From Rhodospirillales bacterium (GTDB taxonomy: Bacteria; Pseudomonadota; Alphaproteobacteria; MPNO01; UBA2964): 18,445 bases of DNA. Positions within the stretch are counted from its first letter, which is position 1. Each line of letters starts with the position of its first letter. A model generated the notes under the pieces. It was not told the origin of the DNA, searched no databases, and saw only the letters and a list, made by a program, of their open reading frames with translations. Position numbers and translations under genes: made by a program. Positions 7,685-15,558 of this stretch are shown piece after piece. The stretch is taken from contig PBWY01000058.1 in NCBI GenBank assembly GCA_002727395.1, positions 1 through 18,445 on the forward strand. Reading direction: 5' to 3'.

Positions 7685-10600
7685 CTAAGTATCAATCTTA
7701 AGATCAACGTCGATGCCCAAGGCCTGTATTTCCTTGACTAAAACATTGAAAGATTCAGGTATCCCGGCTTCAAAATTTTGGTCGCCACGAACTACAGACT
7801 CATAAACTTTAGTTCGCCCAGATACATCATCAGATTTTACAGTTAACATTTCCTGTAAGGTATAGGCTGCTCCATATGCTTGTAGAGCCCAGACCTCCAT
7901 CTCACCAAATCGCTGCCCTCCAAATTGAGCCTTACCTCCTAGAGGCTGCTGGGTAACTAAGCTATAAGGACCAATAGAACGAGCATGGATTTTATCGTCA
8001 ACAAGATGGTGAAGCTTTAGCATATAAATATAGCCCACAGTAATCTTTCTATCAAAAGGTTCTCCAGTTTGACCATTTATTAATGTTACCTGGCCTGAAC
8101 CATCAAGGCCTGCATGTTTCAACATTTCCACTATATCGGATTCTTGAGCTCCATCAAAAACAGGGGTTGCCATTGGAACACCCCCTCTAAGACTGTCAGC
8201 AAAGTCAATTAAATCATCTTGAGACATTGATGAAACAGGACTTTTTGTCGCCCGACCTGAATCATTATAAACCTCTCCTAAGAAGTTCCTCATTAGCTCA
8301 ACAGACTCACCACCACGCACTGCATCACTCATATCTCCGATCTGCCGGCCGAGCCCATGACTAGCCCAACCCAAGTGAGTTTCTAGAATTTGGCCTACAT
8401 TCATACGAGAAGGCACGCCTAATGGATTCAGAACTACATCTAATGTAGTTCCGTCCTCTAGATGAGGCATATCTTCAATAGGAACAATACGTGAGATAAC
8501 TCCCTTATTTCCATGACGACCAGCCATTTTATCACCAGGCTGCAGTTTACGCTTAACTGCGACAAAAACCTTAACCATTTTTAAAACTCCTGGCAGTAAC
8601 TCATCTCCACGTTGCAGCTTCTCAACTTTGCTTTCAAAGCGTGCTTGGATTCGAGCAGAATTCTCATCATACTCTTTTTTTAATTTTTCCACCTGGGTAA
8701 TAACATCACTGTTTTTCATTACTAACTGCCACAACTGTCCCTTAGTGAGACCGTCGAGATTTTCCTGAGTAATTTTTACATTACTTGGGAAATTATTAGG
8801 CCCGTCAACTGCAACCTTACCCAAAAGTAATGATTCTAGACGAGCATATATATTCCTCTCAATAATTGCCTGCTCATCATTTCGATCTTTAGCTAAACGA
8901 TCTATTTCATCAGTTTCAATTGTAAGAGCACGTTCATCTTTCTCCACACCACGTCTATTGAATACACGAACTTCAACCACGGTTCCGGCTACACCTGGAG
9001 GAAGGCGTAGACTTGTGTCTCTTACATCAGATGCTTTCTCACCGAATATTGCTCTTAAAAGTTTTTCCTCAGGAGTCATTGGACTCTCACCTTTTGGAGT
9101 AATTTTTCCAACAAGGATATCTCCAGGCTCCACCTCTGCACCTATATATACAATCCCTGCCTCATCTAAATTTCCAAGTCCCTCCTCACCCACATTCGGG
9201 ATATCTCTTGTTATTTCTTCTTGTCCAAGTTTAGTGTCCCGAGCCATGACCTCAAATTCTTCAATATGGATAGAGGTGAATACATCATCTTTAACTAAAC
9301 GTTCAGAAATTAGGATAGAATCTTCAAAGTTATAGCCGTTCCAGGGCATAAATCCGACTAGTATATTCCTGCCTAAAGCTAATTCTCCACGATCTGTACT
9401 TGGCCCGTCTGCAATAATGTCTCCGGCAGTCACTTTTTGTCCAACCTTCACCAGAGGCCTTTGATTAACGCACGTATTTTGGTTAGATCGCTGGTACTTT
9501 AGAAGATTATATATATCAACCCCCCCTGATGTAGTACCTCCATCTCCATCATCGTCCGATTTAACTACTATTCTAGTACCATCGATCTGTTCTATAACAC
9601 CTGACCTATTCGCAACTATCGCAACACCAGAATCCCTTGCAACTATCTCTTCCATTCCTGTGCCTACCAAGGGTGCTTCAGCTCTAACCAATGGAACAGC
9701 TTGTCTTTGCATGTTTGAGCCCATTAGGGCACGATTAGCATCATCATTTTCTAAAAAAGGAATTAGAGCTGAAGCCACTGAAACAAGTTGTTTTGGTGAT
9801 ACATCCATAAATTCAATTTGCTCAGGAGCCGACATAACAAAGTCTCCATTAAGACGGCAGCTAACTAAACTCTCAGTAAAATTTCCGCCATCGTCGGTAG
9901 GAGCATTTGCTTGGGCAATTGTATACTTACCCTCTTCCATAGCCGATAAATAAACTACATTGTTTGTAAGTATTCCTCTTTCAACTTTTCGATAAGGACT
10001 TTCTATAAACCCATATTGATTTACTCGTGCATATGTAGCTAAGCTATTAATCAGACCAATATTTGGTCCCTCGGGTGTTTCGATGGGGCAAATTCGACCA
10101 TAATGGGAGGTATGAACATCTCTTACCTCAAAACCTGCTCTTTCTCTTGTTAGCCCGCCTGGCCCTAGTGCTGACAATCGTCTTTTATGTGTAATCTCAG
10201 AAAGTGGGTTTGTTTGATCCATAAATTGTGACAATTGTGAAGAACCAAAGAACTCTCGCACTGCAGCTGCTGCAGGCTTAGCATTAATAAGGTCATGGGG
10301 CATAACAGTATCAATCTCTATTGAGCTCATTCGCTCTCGTATTGCCCGTTCCATACGCAGTAATCCCACACGATATTGATTCATCATCAGCTCACCTACA
10401 GACCTGACTCGCCTATTTCCAAGGTGATCAATATCATCAATTTCACCATGACCATCTTTAAGTTCGACTAATGTCCGAACGACATTCATAATATCTTTAC
10501 GTCTGAGAACACGAACAGTATCCTCTCCTTCAATTCCCAGCCGCATACTCATTTTAACTCTGCCAACCGATGACAAATCATACCTCTCAGAGCCCAAAAG

Positions 10601-12001
10601 AGTTACATCTTTAGACTTTATCCACACTGGCTCAGTAATACCTTCAGGACAACTTTCAGCTGGAATTATGACCCTCAGATTTTCACCCTCGTTATCAAGG
10701 ACCCATAACTCATCAACTTCACTGTTATACAAAGTACCGTTAGAATCATTTTCTCCGGGAGGAGAGGAGTAATATTCTAAATTCTCTGAAGCCAACCGGG
10801 CACGTGCAAAAAATAATTCGTGGAAAAGTTTTTCTGCAGTTTCAAGGGTTGGAGGCTCTCCGGGTCTCATTACCTTATATATTTCAGTTAGAGCTTCTTC
10901 CCTACTTGAACTTTTATCGGCTACTAATGTATTACGGATATACGCGCCAACATTAATATGGTCTATAGCTAAAGTTGAAATATGTTTGATATTTGCATTA
11001 TTTAATTCTTCCAGCCCATCTTCTGTAATCTCGTCACCCGCTTCAAAATAAATTTCTCCAGTGTCTTCATTAATTACATCATCAGAAACATATTGTCCCA
11101 CTATGGATTCTTCTTTGATTAACTGATGTGTAGTTCCAGCAGCCTGCAACTTGTCGATTACCCGCTGGGTAATTCTCCTACCAGCATTGACAACAACCTT
11201 TTTGCTATCTGCATCAATGAGATCCCAAAGTATCTTGGTACCGCGCATTTGCTCGAAAGATAATTTAGTTACCCAGCCATCTGATTTATGTTCATAAGTG
11301 TTAGACTTGTAAAAATATTTAAATATATCCTGAGTATCCATCCCAACAGCACGTAATAAAACAGTCACGGGCAATTTCCGTCTTCTGTCAATTCGCACAA
11401 ATACTAAATCTTTTGCATCAAACTCAAAGTCTAACCAAGAACCTCTATATGGAATTATCCTAGCGGTATATAAATACTTACCTGAACTGTGAGTCTTGCC
11501 CCTATCATGGTCAAAGAATACGCCTGGTGATCGGTGCATTTGCGAAACTACGACCCTCTCTGTCCCATTGACGATGAATGTTCCGTTATCCGTCATTAAG
11601 GGCATATCACCCATATAAACATCTTGTTCTTTGATGTCCCTTATTGATTTTAAACCTGACTCCTCGTCTACATCTGATACTACGAGCTGAAGAGTTACCT
11701 TTAAAGGAGCTCCATACGTAATGCCTCTTTGCCTACATTCTTCGACATCATATTTTGGCGGCTCAAACTCATAATTAACAAATTCTAGCGAAGCAGTATC
11801 AGAGAAATCTTTTATAGGAAAAACAGATTTAAATACTTCTTCTAAACCATGCTCATCTCTCTGATCCGGAGCAAGGTCCTGCTGAAGAAAATGTTCATAG
11901 GACGTCTTCTGCACCTCAATAAGGTTGGGCATAGAAGAAACCTCAGGAATCTTTCCAAAGCTTTTACGCAGCCTGCGGAAACCCATGTATGACTGTGGCA
12001 T
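7685..12001 (-). CDS. rpoB: DNA-directed RNA polymerase subunit beta, with an extra in-frame insertion
   Basis: Beta forms the other half of the polymerase cleft and is the rifampicin target. The product has 1438 residues, longer than the roughly 1340-1390 usual in proteobacteria. The rifampicin cluster at about 587-617 is intact, with the Asp, His and Ser positions wild type by E. coli comparison, suggesting sensitivity. The conserved GDKMAGRHGNKG lies at 1156-1167 and the beta' contact region GGKAQFGGQRFGEMEVWAL at about 1355-1373. Residues about 225-370 hold the lobe insertion common in this class. Unusually, about 70 extra residues (399-470) sit between LFF and ERYDLS, which are separated by only a few residues in most homologues. 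The start is ATG at 12001 behind AAGGCGAG. It is part of the rplKAJL-rpoBC transcript. Confidence 0.99.
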   Translation of the reverse strand: MPQSYMGFRRLRKSFGKIPEVSSMPNLIEVQKTSYEHFLQQDLAPDQRDEHGLEEVFKSVFPIKDFSDTASLEFVNYEFEPPKYDVEECRQRGITYGAPLKVTLQLVVSDVDEESGLKSIRDIKEQDVYMGDMPLMTDNGTFIVNGTERVVVSQMHRSPGVFFDHDRGKTHSSGKYLYTARIIPYRGSWLDFEFDAKDLVFVRIDRRRKLPVTVLLRAVGMDTQDIFKYFYKSNTYEHKSDGWVTKLSFEQMRGTKILWDLIDADSKKVVVNAGRRITQRVIDKLQAAGTTHQLIKEESIVGQYVSDDVINEDTGEIYFEAGDEITEDGLEELNNANIKHISTLAIDHINVGAYIRNTLVADKSSSREEALTEIYKVMRPGEPPTLETAEKLFHELFFARARLASENLEYYSSPPGENDSNGTLYNSEVDELWVLDNEGENLRVIIPAESCPEGITEPVWIKSKDVTLLGSERYDLSSVGRVKMSMRLGIEGEDTVRVLRRKDIMNVVRTLVELKDGHGEIDDIDHLGNRRVRSVGELMMNQYRVGLLRMERAIRERMSSIEIDTVMPHDLINAKPAAAAVREFFGSSQLSQFMDQTNPLSEITHKRRLSALGPGGLTRERAGFEVRDVHTSHYGRICPIETPEGPNIGLINSLATYARVNQYGFIESPYRKVERGILTNNVVYLSAMEEGKYTIAQANAPTDDGGNFTESLVSCRLNGDFVMSAPEQIEFMDVSPKQLVSVASALIPFLENDDANRALMGSNMQRQAVPLVRAEAPLVGTGMEEIVARDSGVAIVANRSGVIEQIDGTRIVVKSDDDGDGGTTSGGVDIYNLLKYQRSNQNTCVNQRPLVKVGQKVTAGDIIADGPSTDRGELALGRNILVGFMPWNGYNFEDSILISERLVKDDVFTSIHIEEFEVMARDTKLGQEEITRDIPNVGEEGLGNLDEAGIVYIGAEVEPGDILVGKITPKGESPMTPEEKLLRAIFGEKASDVRDTSLRLPPGVAGTVVEVRVFNRRGVEKDERALTIETDEIDRLAKDRNDEQAIIERNIYARLESLLLGKVAVDGPNNFPSNVKITQENLDGLTKGQLWQLVMKNSDVITQVEKLKKEYDENSARIQARFESKVEKLQRGDELLPGVLKMVKVFVAVKRKLQPGDKMAGRHGNKGVISRIVPIEDMPHLEDGTTLDVVLNPLGVPSRMNVGQILETHLGWASHGLGRQIGDMSDAVRGGESVELMRNFLGEVYNDSGRATKSPVSSMSQDDLIDFADSLRGGVPMATPVFDGAQESDIVEMLKHAGLDGSGQVTLINGQTGEPFDRKITVGYIYMLKLHHLVDDKIHARSIGPYSLVTQQPLGGKAQFGGQRFGEMEVWALQAYGAAYTLQEMLTVKSDDVSGRTKVYESVVRGDQNFEAGIPESFNVLVKEIQALGIDVDLKIDT

Positions 12002-12043
12002 AACATTCTCGCCTTTATTTACAGTTAAAACCGCTTGTAATAA

Positions 12044-12081
12044 ATGAGGTATTACCGCCTAAAAAGCATGCTAGACCTCAT
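12044..12081 (-). other. Hairpin in the rpoB leader
   Basis: On the minus strand ATGAGGT and ACCTCAT form a perfect 7-bp stem that closes a 24-base interior containing GCATGC. It lies 43 bases upstream of the rpoB start. There is no T-run, so it is not a terminator. In E. coli the rplL-rpoB spacer carries an RNase III cleavage hairpin; a similar role here is possible but not shown. Confidence 0.35.
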
Positions 12082-12126
12082 CCAACATACCCTACAGGAC
12101 TGAAGTGCTCCTTCCAAAATCTTGCT

Positions 12127-12152
12127 AAAAACAATGGATATAATTTATATCC
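12127..12152 (-). terminator. Candidate weak attenuator between rplL and rpoB
   Basis: On the minus strand GGATATAA pairs with TTATATCC (at least 6 bp with a 5-base loop, at 12136-12152), and a run of five T's follows after ATTG. This is the layout of a weak intrinsic terminator. It lies in the 200-base gap between rplL and rpoB, where E. coli has an attenuator that lets only a fraction of polymerases into rpoBC. The stem is AT-rich, so strong termination is unlikely. Confidence 0.45.
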
Positions 12153-12201
12153 CTGCTCTGAACATTATTTTAAGGCTCACTGCCCGAGGGTTAACCTAAA
12201 A

Positions 12202-12579
12202 TTATTTAACTTCTACGGTTGCACCCGCGCCTTCTAACTGTTCTTTGATTTTATCCGCGTCTTCTCTAGACACGCCTTCCTTAACTGCCTTTGGAGCAGC
12301 CTCTACAAGATCCTTAGCTTCTTTCAAGCCAAGACCAGTAACGGCTCTTACTTCCTTAATGACGTTAATTTTCTTATCGCCAATAGCTGAAAGAATAACA
12401 TCAAACTTATCCTTTTGCTCCGCAGGAGCTTCTCCACCCCCGGCAGGTGCTGCTGCAGCTACAGCTACAGGTGCTGCTGCTGAAACTCCCCATTTTTCCT
12501 CAAGCATTTTTGCAAGCTCAGCCGCTTCAATAACAGTTAAACTTGAAAGTTCATCTACGATTTTGGCCACATCAGCCAT
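12202..12579 (-). CDS. rplL: 50S ribosomal protein L7/L12
   Basis: L7/L12 forms the flexible ribosomal stalk that recruits EF-Tu, EF-G and other GTPases; several dimers hang on L10. The 125-residue product shows the three expected parts: an N-terminal dimer and L10-binding region (about 1-33), an Ala/Gly/Pro-rich hinge (about 34-55) and a C-terminal factor-binding domain (about 57-125) with the conserved KxxVIKxVRxxTGLGLKEAK pattern. The start is ATG at 12579 behind a strong GAGGAG. It follows rplJ by 53 bases. The gene is made in excess over its neighbours in most bacteria, which fits the good ribosome binding site and the possible attenuator downstream. Confidence 0.99.
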   Translation of the reverse strand: MADVAKIVDELSSLTVIEAAELAKMLEEKWGVSAAAPVAVAAAAPAGGGEAPAEQKDKFDVILSAIGDKKINVIKEVRAVTGLGLKEAKDLVEAAPKAVKEGVSREDADKIKEQLEGAGATVEVK

Positions 12580-12632
12580 GACTTTATTCTCCTCAATATC
12601 TTAAAATTTTAAATATAACTTCTTTTTTTAGT

Positions 12633-13151
12633 CTAACCTGTATTCTCTTTAGCAGAATATGCACCAACCACCCGTGCTAGTTGGCTAGATGGTGCCTGTA
12701 AAACGCCCGCAACCTTGGTAGCAGGCGCCTGTAAAACACCAATTAATTTTCCACGAATTTCATCTAGTGATGGCAGTTCTGCTAAACTCTTAATACCATT
12801 TTTATCCAATAGTTTAGATCCTAAAGCACCACCGATGATGATTAATTTCTCATTTTCTTTTGAATAATTTACAGCTACCTTTGCTGCTGCAACTGGATCT
12901 TCTGAAAACGCAACTGCAACAGGCCCACTGAACATTTCTTCTATCGGACTATATTGCGTACCTTTGAGTGCGAGCTTTGCAAGACTATTCTTTGCCACTT
13001 GAAAAGATGCTCCAGAATCTTTCATTTGCCTTCTAAGTTCAGAGGCCTCAGCTACTGTTAATCCAGAATAATGCGTTACCACAATAAGATTCGCATTGTT
13101 AAAAACATTATTAAGATTAGTAACAGCCTGAGTTTTTTCTTGACGATTCAT
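12633..13151 (-). CDS. rplJ: 50S ribosomal protein L10
   Basis: L10 anchors the L7/L12 dimers to 23S rRNA at the GTPase centre. I place the start at ATG 13151, giving 172 residues beginning MNRQEKTQAV, the usual length and N-terminus in this class. A frame open from a TTG at 13169 exists, but the ribosome binding site GGAAGG lies inside that extension, 10 bases before the ATG, so the longer form is unlikely. The globular rRNA-binding part is followed by a C-terminal helix carrying a doubled GVLQAP motif, which is normal in alphaproteobacteria. In many bacteria the L10-L7/L12 complex represses its own leader; the 279-base structured gap upstream fits that. Confidence 0.97.
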   Translation of the reverse strand: MNRQEKTQAVTNLNNVFNNANLIVVTHYSGLTVAEASELRRQMKDSGASFQVAKNSLAKLALKGTQYSPIEEMFSGPVAVAFSEDPVAAAKVAVNYSKENEKLIIIGGALGSKLLDKNGIKSLAELPSLDEIRGKLIGVLQAPATKVAGVLQAPSSQLARVVGAYSAKENTG

Positions 13152-13430
13152 TGCTTTCAAGCCTTCCAATTATAGTATTTTGGATAATTATCAAAGCAAT
13201 AAAACAAAGTATTCTTTATGGGAATTAAATTCCCATCACAAAAAATACTCCCAAAAGGCCCTAGATATGGACGGTTATATTTCATATTTTAAACTCCTGT
13301 CTTGGCAGGCGGACTAAACCTTTAAATCATCAGCTACCAGGATGGCAACAATACCTACTGTCTCGGACAGGGTGAGGGAATTCCCTCAACAAATGTTGGT
13401 GTTCCGAGACTTTACACACCAACACTATTT
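13152..13430 (-). promoter_or_regulatory. Structured leader of rplJL (L10 leader-like)
   Basis: The 279 bases between rplA and rplJ contain no gene but several strong inverted repeats. In order of transcription they are: a 9-bp hairpin (13394-13424); a 7-bp pairing GTCTCGG (13404-13410) with CCGAGAC (13360-13366) that would close a pseudoknot with that hairpin; a TGAGGG/CCCTCA hairpin within it (13373-13388); a short CCTG/CAGG hairpin (13296-13309); and a terminator-like hairpin (13208-13249). The position matches the known L10 autoregulatory leader, and the CCTGCC-AGACAGGAG element resembles leaders I recall upstream of alphaproteobacterial rplJ. Whether L10 binds here is inferred. I see no convincing promoter. 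Confidence 0.6.
13200..13249 (-). terminator. Terminator-like or attenuator hairpin just upstream of rplJ
   Basis: On the minus strand AGTATT (13244-13249) pairs with AATACT (13208-13213) around an inner 6-9 bp stem ATGGGAATT/AATTCCCAT (13218-13236). A U-rich stretch TTGTTTTATT follows. This is a plausible intrinsic terminator or attenuator about 50 bases before the L10 start. The lower stem is weak and the T-run is interrupted by a G, so termination would be partial at best. Confidence 0.45.
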
Positions 13431-14129
13431 TTATACTGCTTTTATACTTGTAACGTCTAACTTAACACCAGGACCCATGGTTGAACTGATTCCAACTTTT
13501 TTTATGTAAGTTCCCTTTGAGCCACTTGGCTTAGCTTTATTAACGGCCTCTACGAAAGCAACTACATTCTCATATATTGCCGACTCACTAAAACTGGCTT
13601 TACCAACGCCAGCCTGAACAATCCCTGCTTTTTCAACACGGAATTCTATCTGCCCCGACTTTGCTGCAATAACAGCACTTTCAATCTCATTTGTCACGGT
13701 GCCAAGCTTAGGATTTGGCATCAGGCCTCTTGGTCCTAGAATCTTTCCTAACTTACCCACTATCGGCATCAAATCAGGTGTTGCAATACAACGATCAAAA
13801 TTTATATTACCCTTTCCAATTTGTTCCGCAAGTTCTTCTGCACCCACTAAATCTGCACCAGCTTTTTTTGCTAGATCAGCATTATCTCCACGAGCAAAAA
13901 CTGCCACAGTCACAGAATTCCCCGTACCATGAGGCAAACTAACGACACCCCTCACCATTTGATCAGAGTGTCTCGGGTCGACGCCAAGACGCATTGCTAT
14001 TTCTATCGTTTCATCAAACTTGGCTGTTGCTGCTCCCTTAATAATTGAAACAGCCTCATTGAGTGCATATTCAGAGTCTTCACTTATATTAGATCTAATT
14101 GAATTAAGCCTTTTACCAATCTTTACCAT
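13431..14129 (-). CDS. rplA: 50S ribosomal protein L1
   Basis: L1 forms the mobile stalk next to the E site and helps move deacylated tRNA out of the ribosome. I place the start at ATG 14129, giving 232 residues that begin MVKIGKRLNSI like the family. An open extension to 14156 overlaps the end of rplK and adds a Trp-rich stretch foreign to L1, so I reject it. The signature GKLGKILGPRGLMPNPK is at 125-141. The start lies 4 bases after the rplK stop, so the two are tightly linked and likely translationally coupled; only a weak GTGGG/GTGAG ribosome binding site is present. In E. coli L1 represses rplKA through a leader before rplK; the 27-base nusG-rplK spacer here is too short to hold a clear copy. 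Confidence 0.98.
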   Translation of the reverse strand: MVKIGKRLNSIRSNISEDSEYALNEAVSIIKGAATAKFDETIEIAMRLGVDPRHSDQMVRGVVSLPHGTGNSVTVAVFARGDNADLAKKAGADLVGAEELAEQIGKGNINFDRCIATPDLMPIVGKLGKILGPRGLMPNPKLGTVTNEIESAVIAAKSGQIEFRVEKAGIVQAGVGKASFSESAIYENVVAFVEAVNKAKPSGSKGTYIKKVGISSTMGPGVKLDVTSIKAV

Positions 14130-14133
14130 CTCA

Positions 14134-14565
14134 CTAACCCACCACTTGAATCCCAATTGAACGAGCCGAGCCTTCGATCATCTTACAAGCCGCCTCAATG
14201 TCGCTTGCATTCAAATCTGACATCTTTTTTTGTGCAATTTCACGAATCTGAGCAGATGTAACTGTGCCCACAGGAGAAGCACGTCCAACTTCACCCGATC
14301 CTTTTTGCAAGCCAGCCGCCTTTTTTAAGAAAAAACTTGCTGGGGGAGTCTTTGTAACAAACGAGAAAGTTCTATCAGAATAAACAGTAATCACTGTTGG
14401 AATTGGCATTCCTTGCTCCATTTGCTGAGTATCAGCATTAAAGGCTTTACAAAATTCCATAATATTTAAACCAGCCTGTCCAAGTGCGGGGCCGATAGGT
14501 GGAGAAGGATTTGCCTGACCAGCAGGAACCTGTAATTTTATATAACCCTCAATCCTTTTTGCCAT
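14134..14565 (-). CDS. rplK: 50S ribosomal protein L11
   Basis: L11 binds the GTPase-associated region of 23S rRNA, supports factor-dependent GTP hydrolysis and is needed for RelA activation in well-studied species. The product is 143 residues, the standard length. The N-terminal PSPPIGPALGQAGLNI segment (about 21-36) contains the proline-rich turn linked to thiostrepton sensitivity. The start is ATG at 14565 with an AAAGG element rather far upstream (about 13 bases). It follows nusG by 27 bases and precedes rplA by 4, as in most bacteria. It is intact and canonical. Confidence 0.98.
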   Translation of the reverse strand: MAKRIEGYIKLQVPAGQANPSPPIGPALGQAGLNIMEFCKAFNADTQQMEQGMPIPTVITVYSDRTFSFVTKTPPASFFLKKAAGLQKGSGEVGRASPVGTVTSAQIREIAQKKMSDLNASDIEAACKMIEGSARSIGIQVVG

Positions 14566-14592
14566 TAGACATCAAACCTTTATTAAAAAAAC

Positions 14593-15123
14593 TTAAGACT
14601 TTTCAACTTGTGAATATTCCAACTCAACAGGCGTGGCACGACCAAAAATTGAAACAGCAACCTTTAACCTTGCTCTTTCCTCATCTACCTCTTCAACTAG
14701 TCCATTAAATGATGTAAACGGTCCATCACAAACACGAACAGTCTCACCTACCTCAAAGGTAATTGACGGCTTAGGCCTTTCAACACCTTCTTGAACCTGA
14801 TTGAGAACTCGCTGTGCCTCATCATTAGAAATGGGTTGAGGTTTTCCGCCTGAGCCTAAGAAACCAGTCACCTTAGCTGTATTCTTTACCAGATGCCATG
14901 TCTCATCAGTCATTTCCATATTTGCGAGGACATATCCAGGGAAAAACTTGCGTTCTGCTTTTACTTTAGTTCCACGTCGCATTTCTACGACTTCCTCTAG
15001 CGGCACAAGAACGTCACCAAACAATTCGTCTAAGCCTTTCAGTACTGCCTGCTCCTTAATTGATTGAGCAACTTTCTTTTCAAAGCCAGAATATGCATGA
15101 ACTATGAACCAATTCTTTGACAT
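14593..15123 (-). CDS. nusG: Transcription termination/antitermination factor NusG
   Basis: NusG binds RNA polymerase across the cleft, suppresses pausing, and through its KOW domain contacts either Rho or ribosomal protein S10. The product starts at ATG 15123 and has 176 residues. The NGN domain covers about 1-112, including the conserved KFFPGYV at 59-65, and the KOW domain starts near 126 (VGETVRVCDGPF...NG). A GTG three codons earlier would overlap secE and is not needed, because GGTGG lies 5 bases before the ATG. The ATG comes one base after the secE stop, so secE and nusG are tightly coupled, as in most bacteria. Confidence 0.98.
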   Translation of the reverse strand: MSKNWFIVHAYSGFEKKVAQSIKEQAVLKGLDELFGDVLVPLEEVVEMRRGTKVKAERKFFPGYVLANMEMTDETWHLVKNTAKVTGFLGSGGKPQPISNDEAQRVLNQVQEGVERPKPSITFEVGETVRVCDGPFTSFNGLVEEVDEERARLKVAVSIFGRATPVELEYSQVEKS

Positions 15124-15124
15124 A

Positions 15125-15322
15125 TTAACCACCGAGTCCTAATAATGCCCTAATTCCCAAAGACAAAACTTGGTCAACGGCCAAAAAGAAGATCGCCATT
15201 ATAACAACCATGATTATAACCATGATAGTCGAAATGGTTGTTTCTTTTCGACTAGGGAAAGTAACTTTTACTAATTCCTGTCGAACCTGTCTTAAAAATT
15301 CTATTGGCTTAGCTTTTGCCAT
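15125..15322 (-). CDS. secE: Preprotein translocase subunit SecE
   Basis: SecE clamps SecY in the inner-membrane protein export channel. The 65-residue product is the short single-span form typical outside the gammaproteobacteria. An amphipathic N-terminal stretch (EFLRQVRQELVKVTFPSRKET, about 8-28) is followed by one hydrophobic membrane segment at about 29-49. I chose the ATG at 15322 (MAKAKPIEF) by family resemblance; an ATG two codons upstream (15328) and a TTG at 15334 are also in frame, and no clear ribosome binding site decides between them. It lies between tRNA-Trp and nusG, the classic position. Confidence 0.93.
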   Translation of the reverse strand: MAKAKPIEFLRQVRQELVKVTFPSRKETTISTIMVIIMVVIMAIFFLAVDQVLSLGIRALLGLGG

Positions 15323-15378
15323 CAACATATTCAATCTACGCCCAATTATTTATCCACTAAAATTAAGTAACTATTTTT

Positions 15379-15454
15379 TGGCAGGAGTGGAGGGTCTCGA
15401 ACCCCCAACCTCCGGTTTTGGAGACCGGCGCTCTACCAATTGAGCTACACTCCT
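15379..15454 (-). tRNA. tRNA-Trp (anticodon CCA)
   Basis: The 76-base gene folds as a full cloverleaf: acceptor AGGAGTG with CACTCCT, D-arm GCTC...GAGC, anticodon stem CCGGT/ACCGG with loop CTCCAAA, and a normal T-arm with TTCGAGA. The anticodon CCA reads UGG. The discriminator is G and the 3' CCA is encoded. It sits between tuf and secE, a conserved arrangement, and is probably cut from the same transcript. Confidence 0.98.
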
Positions 15455-15558
15455 ATTACCGGATTGGTAAATTCACCAAAAAAACAAATTTTACAAGAAC
15501 CTATACCAACTCCATTTATAATTATTTAGCCCTTTCTGAGGCAGTTATTCCCAAATGC

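Noticed and set aside
8958..9335. Plus-strand open frame of 125 codons inside rpoB
   Set aside because: A mirror of rpoB codons; no start signal and no recognisable motif. The same holds for 825-1166 in fusA and 9660-9953 in rpoB.
12245..12604. Long plus-strand open frame of 119 codons opposite rplL
   Set aside because: It is antisense to a certain gene, Ala/Ser-rich because it mirrors the L7/L12 hinge, and has no ribosome binding site or family resemblance.
13152..13169. N-terminal extension of rplJ from a TTG
   Set aside because: The ribosome binding site GGAAGG lies within the extension and the family start matches the ATG at 13151.
14130..14156. N-terminal extension of rplA overlapping rplK
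   Set aside because: The added residues are foreign to L1, and the ATG at 14129 gives the normal length and N-terminus.
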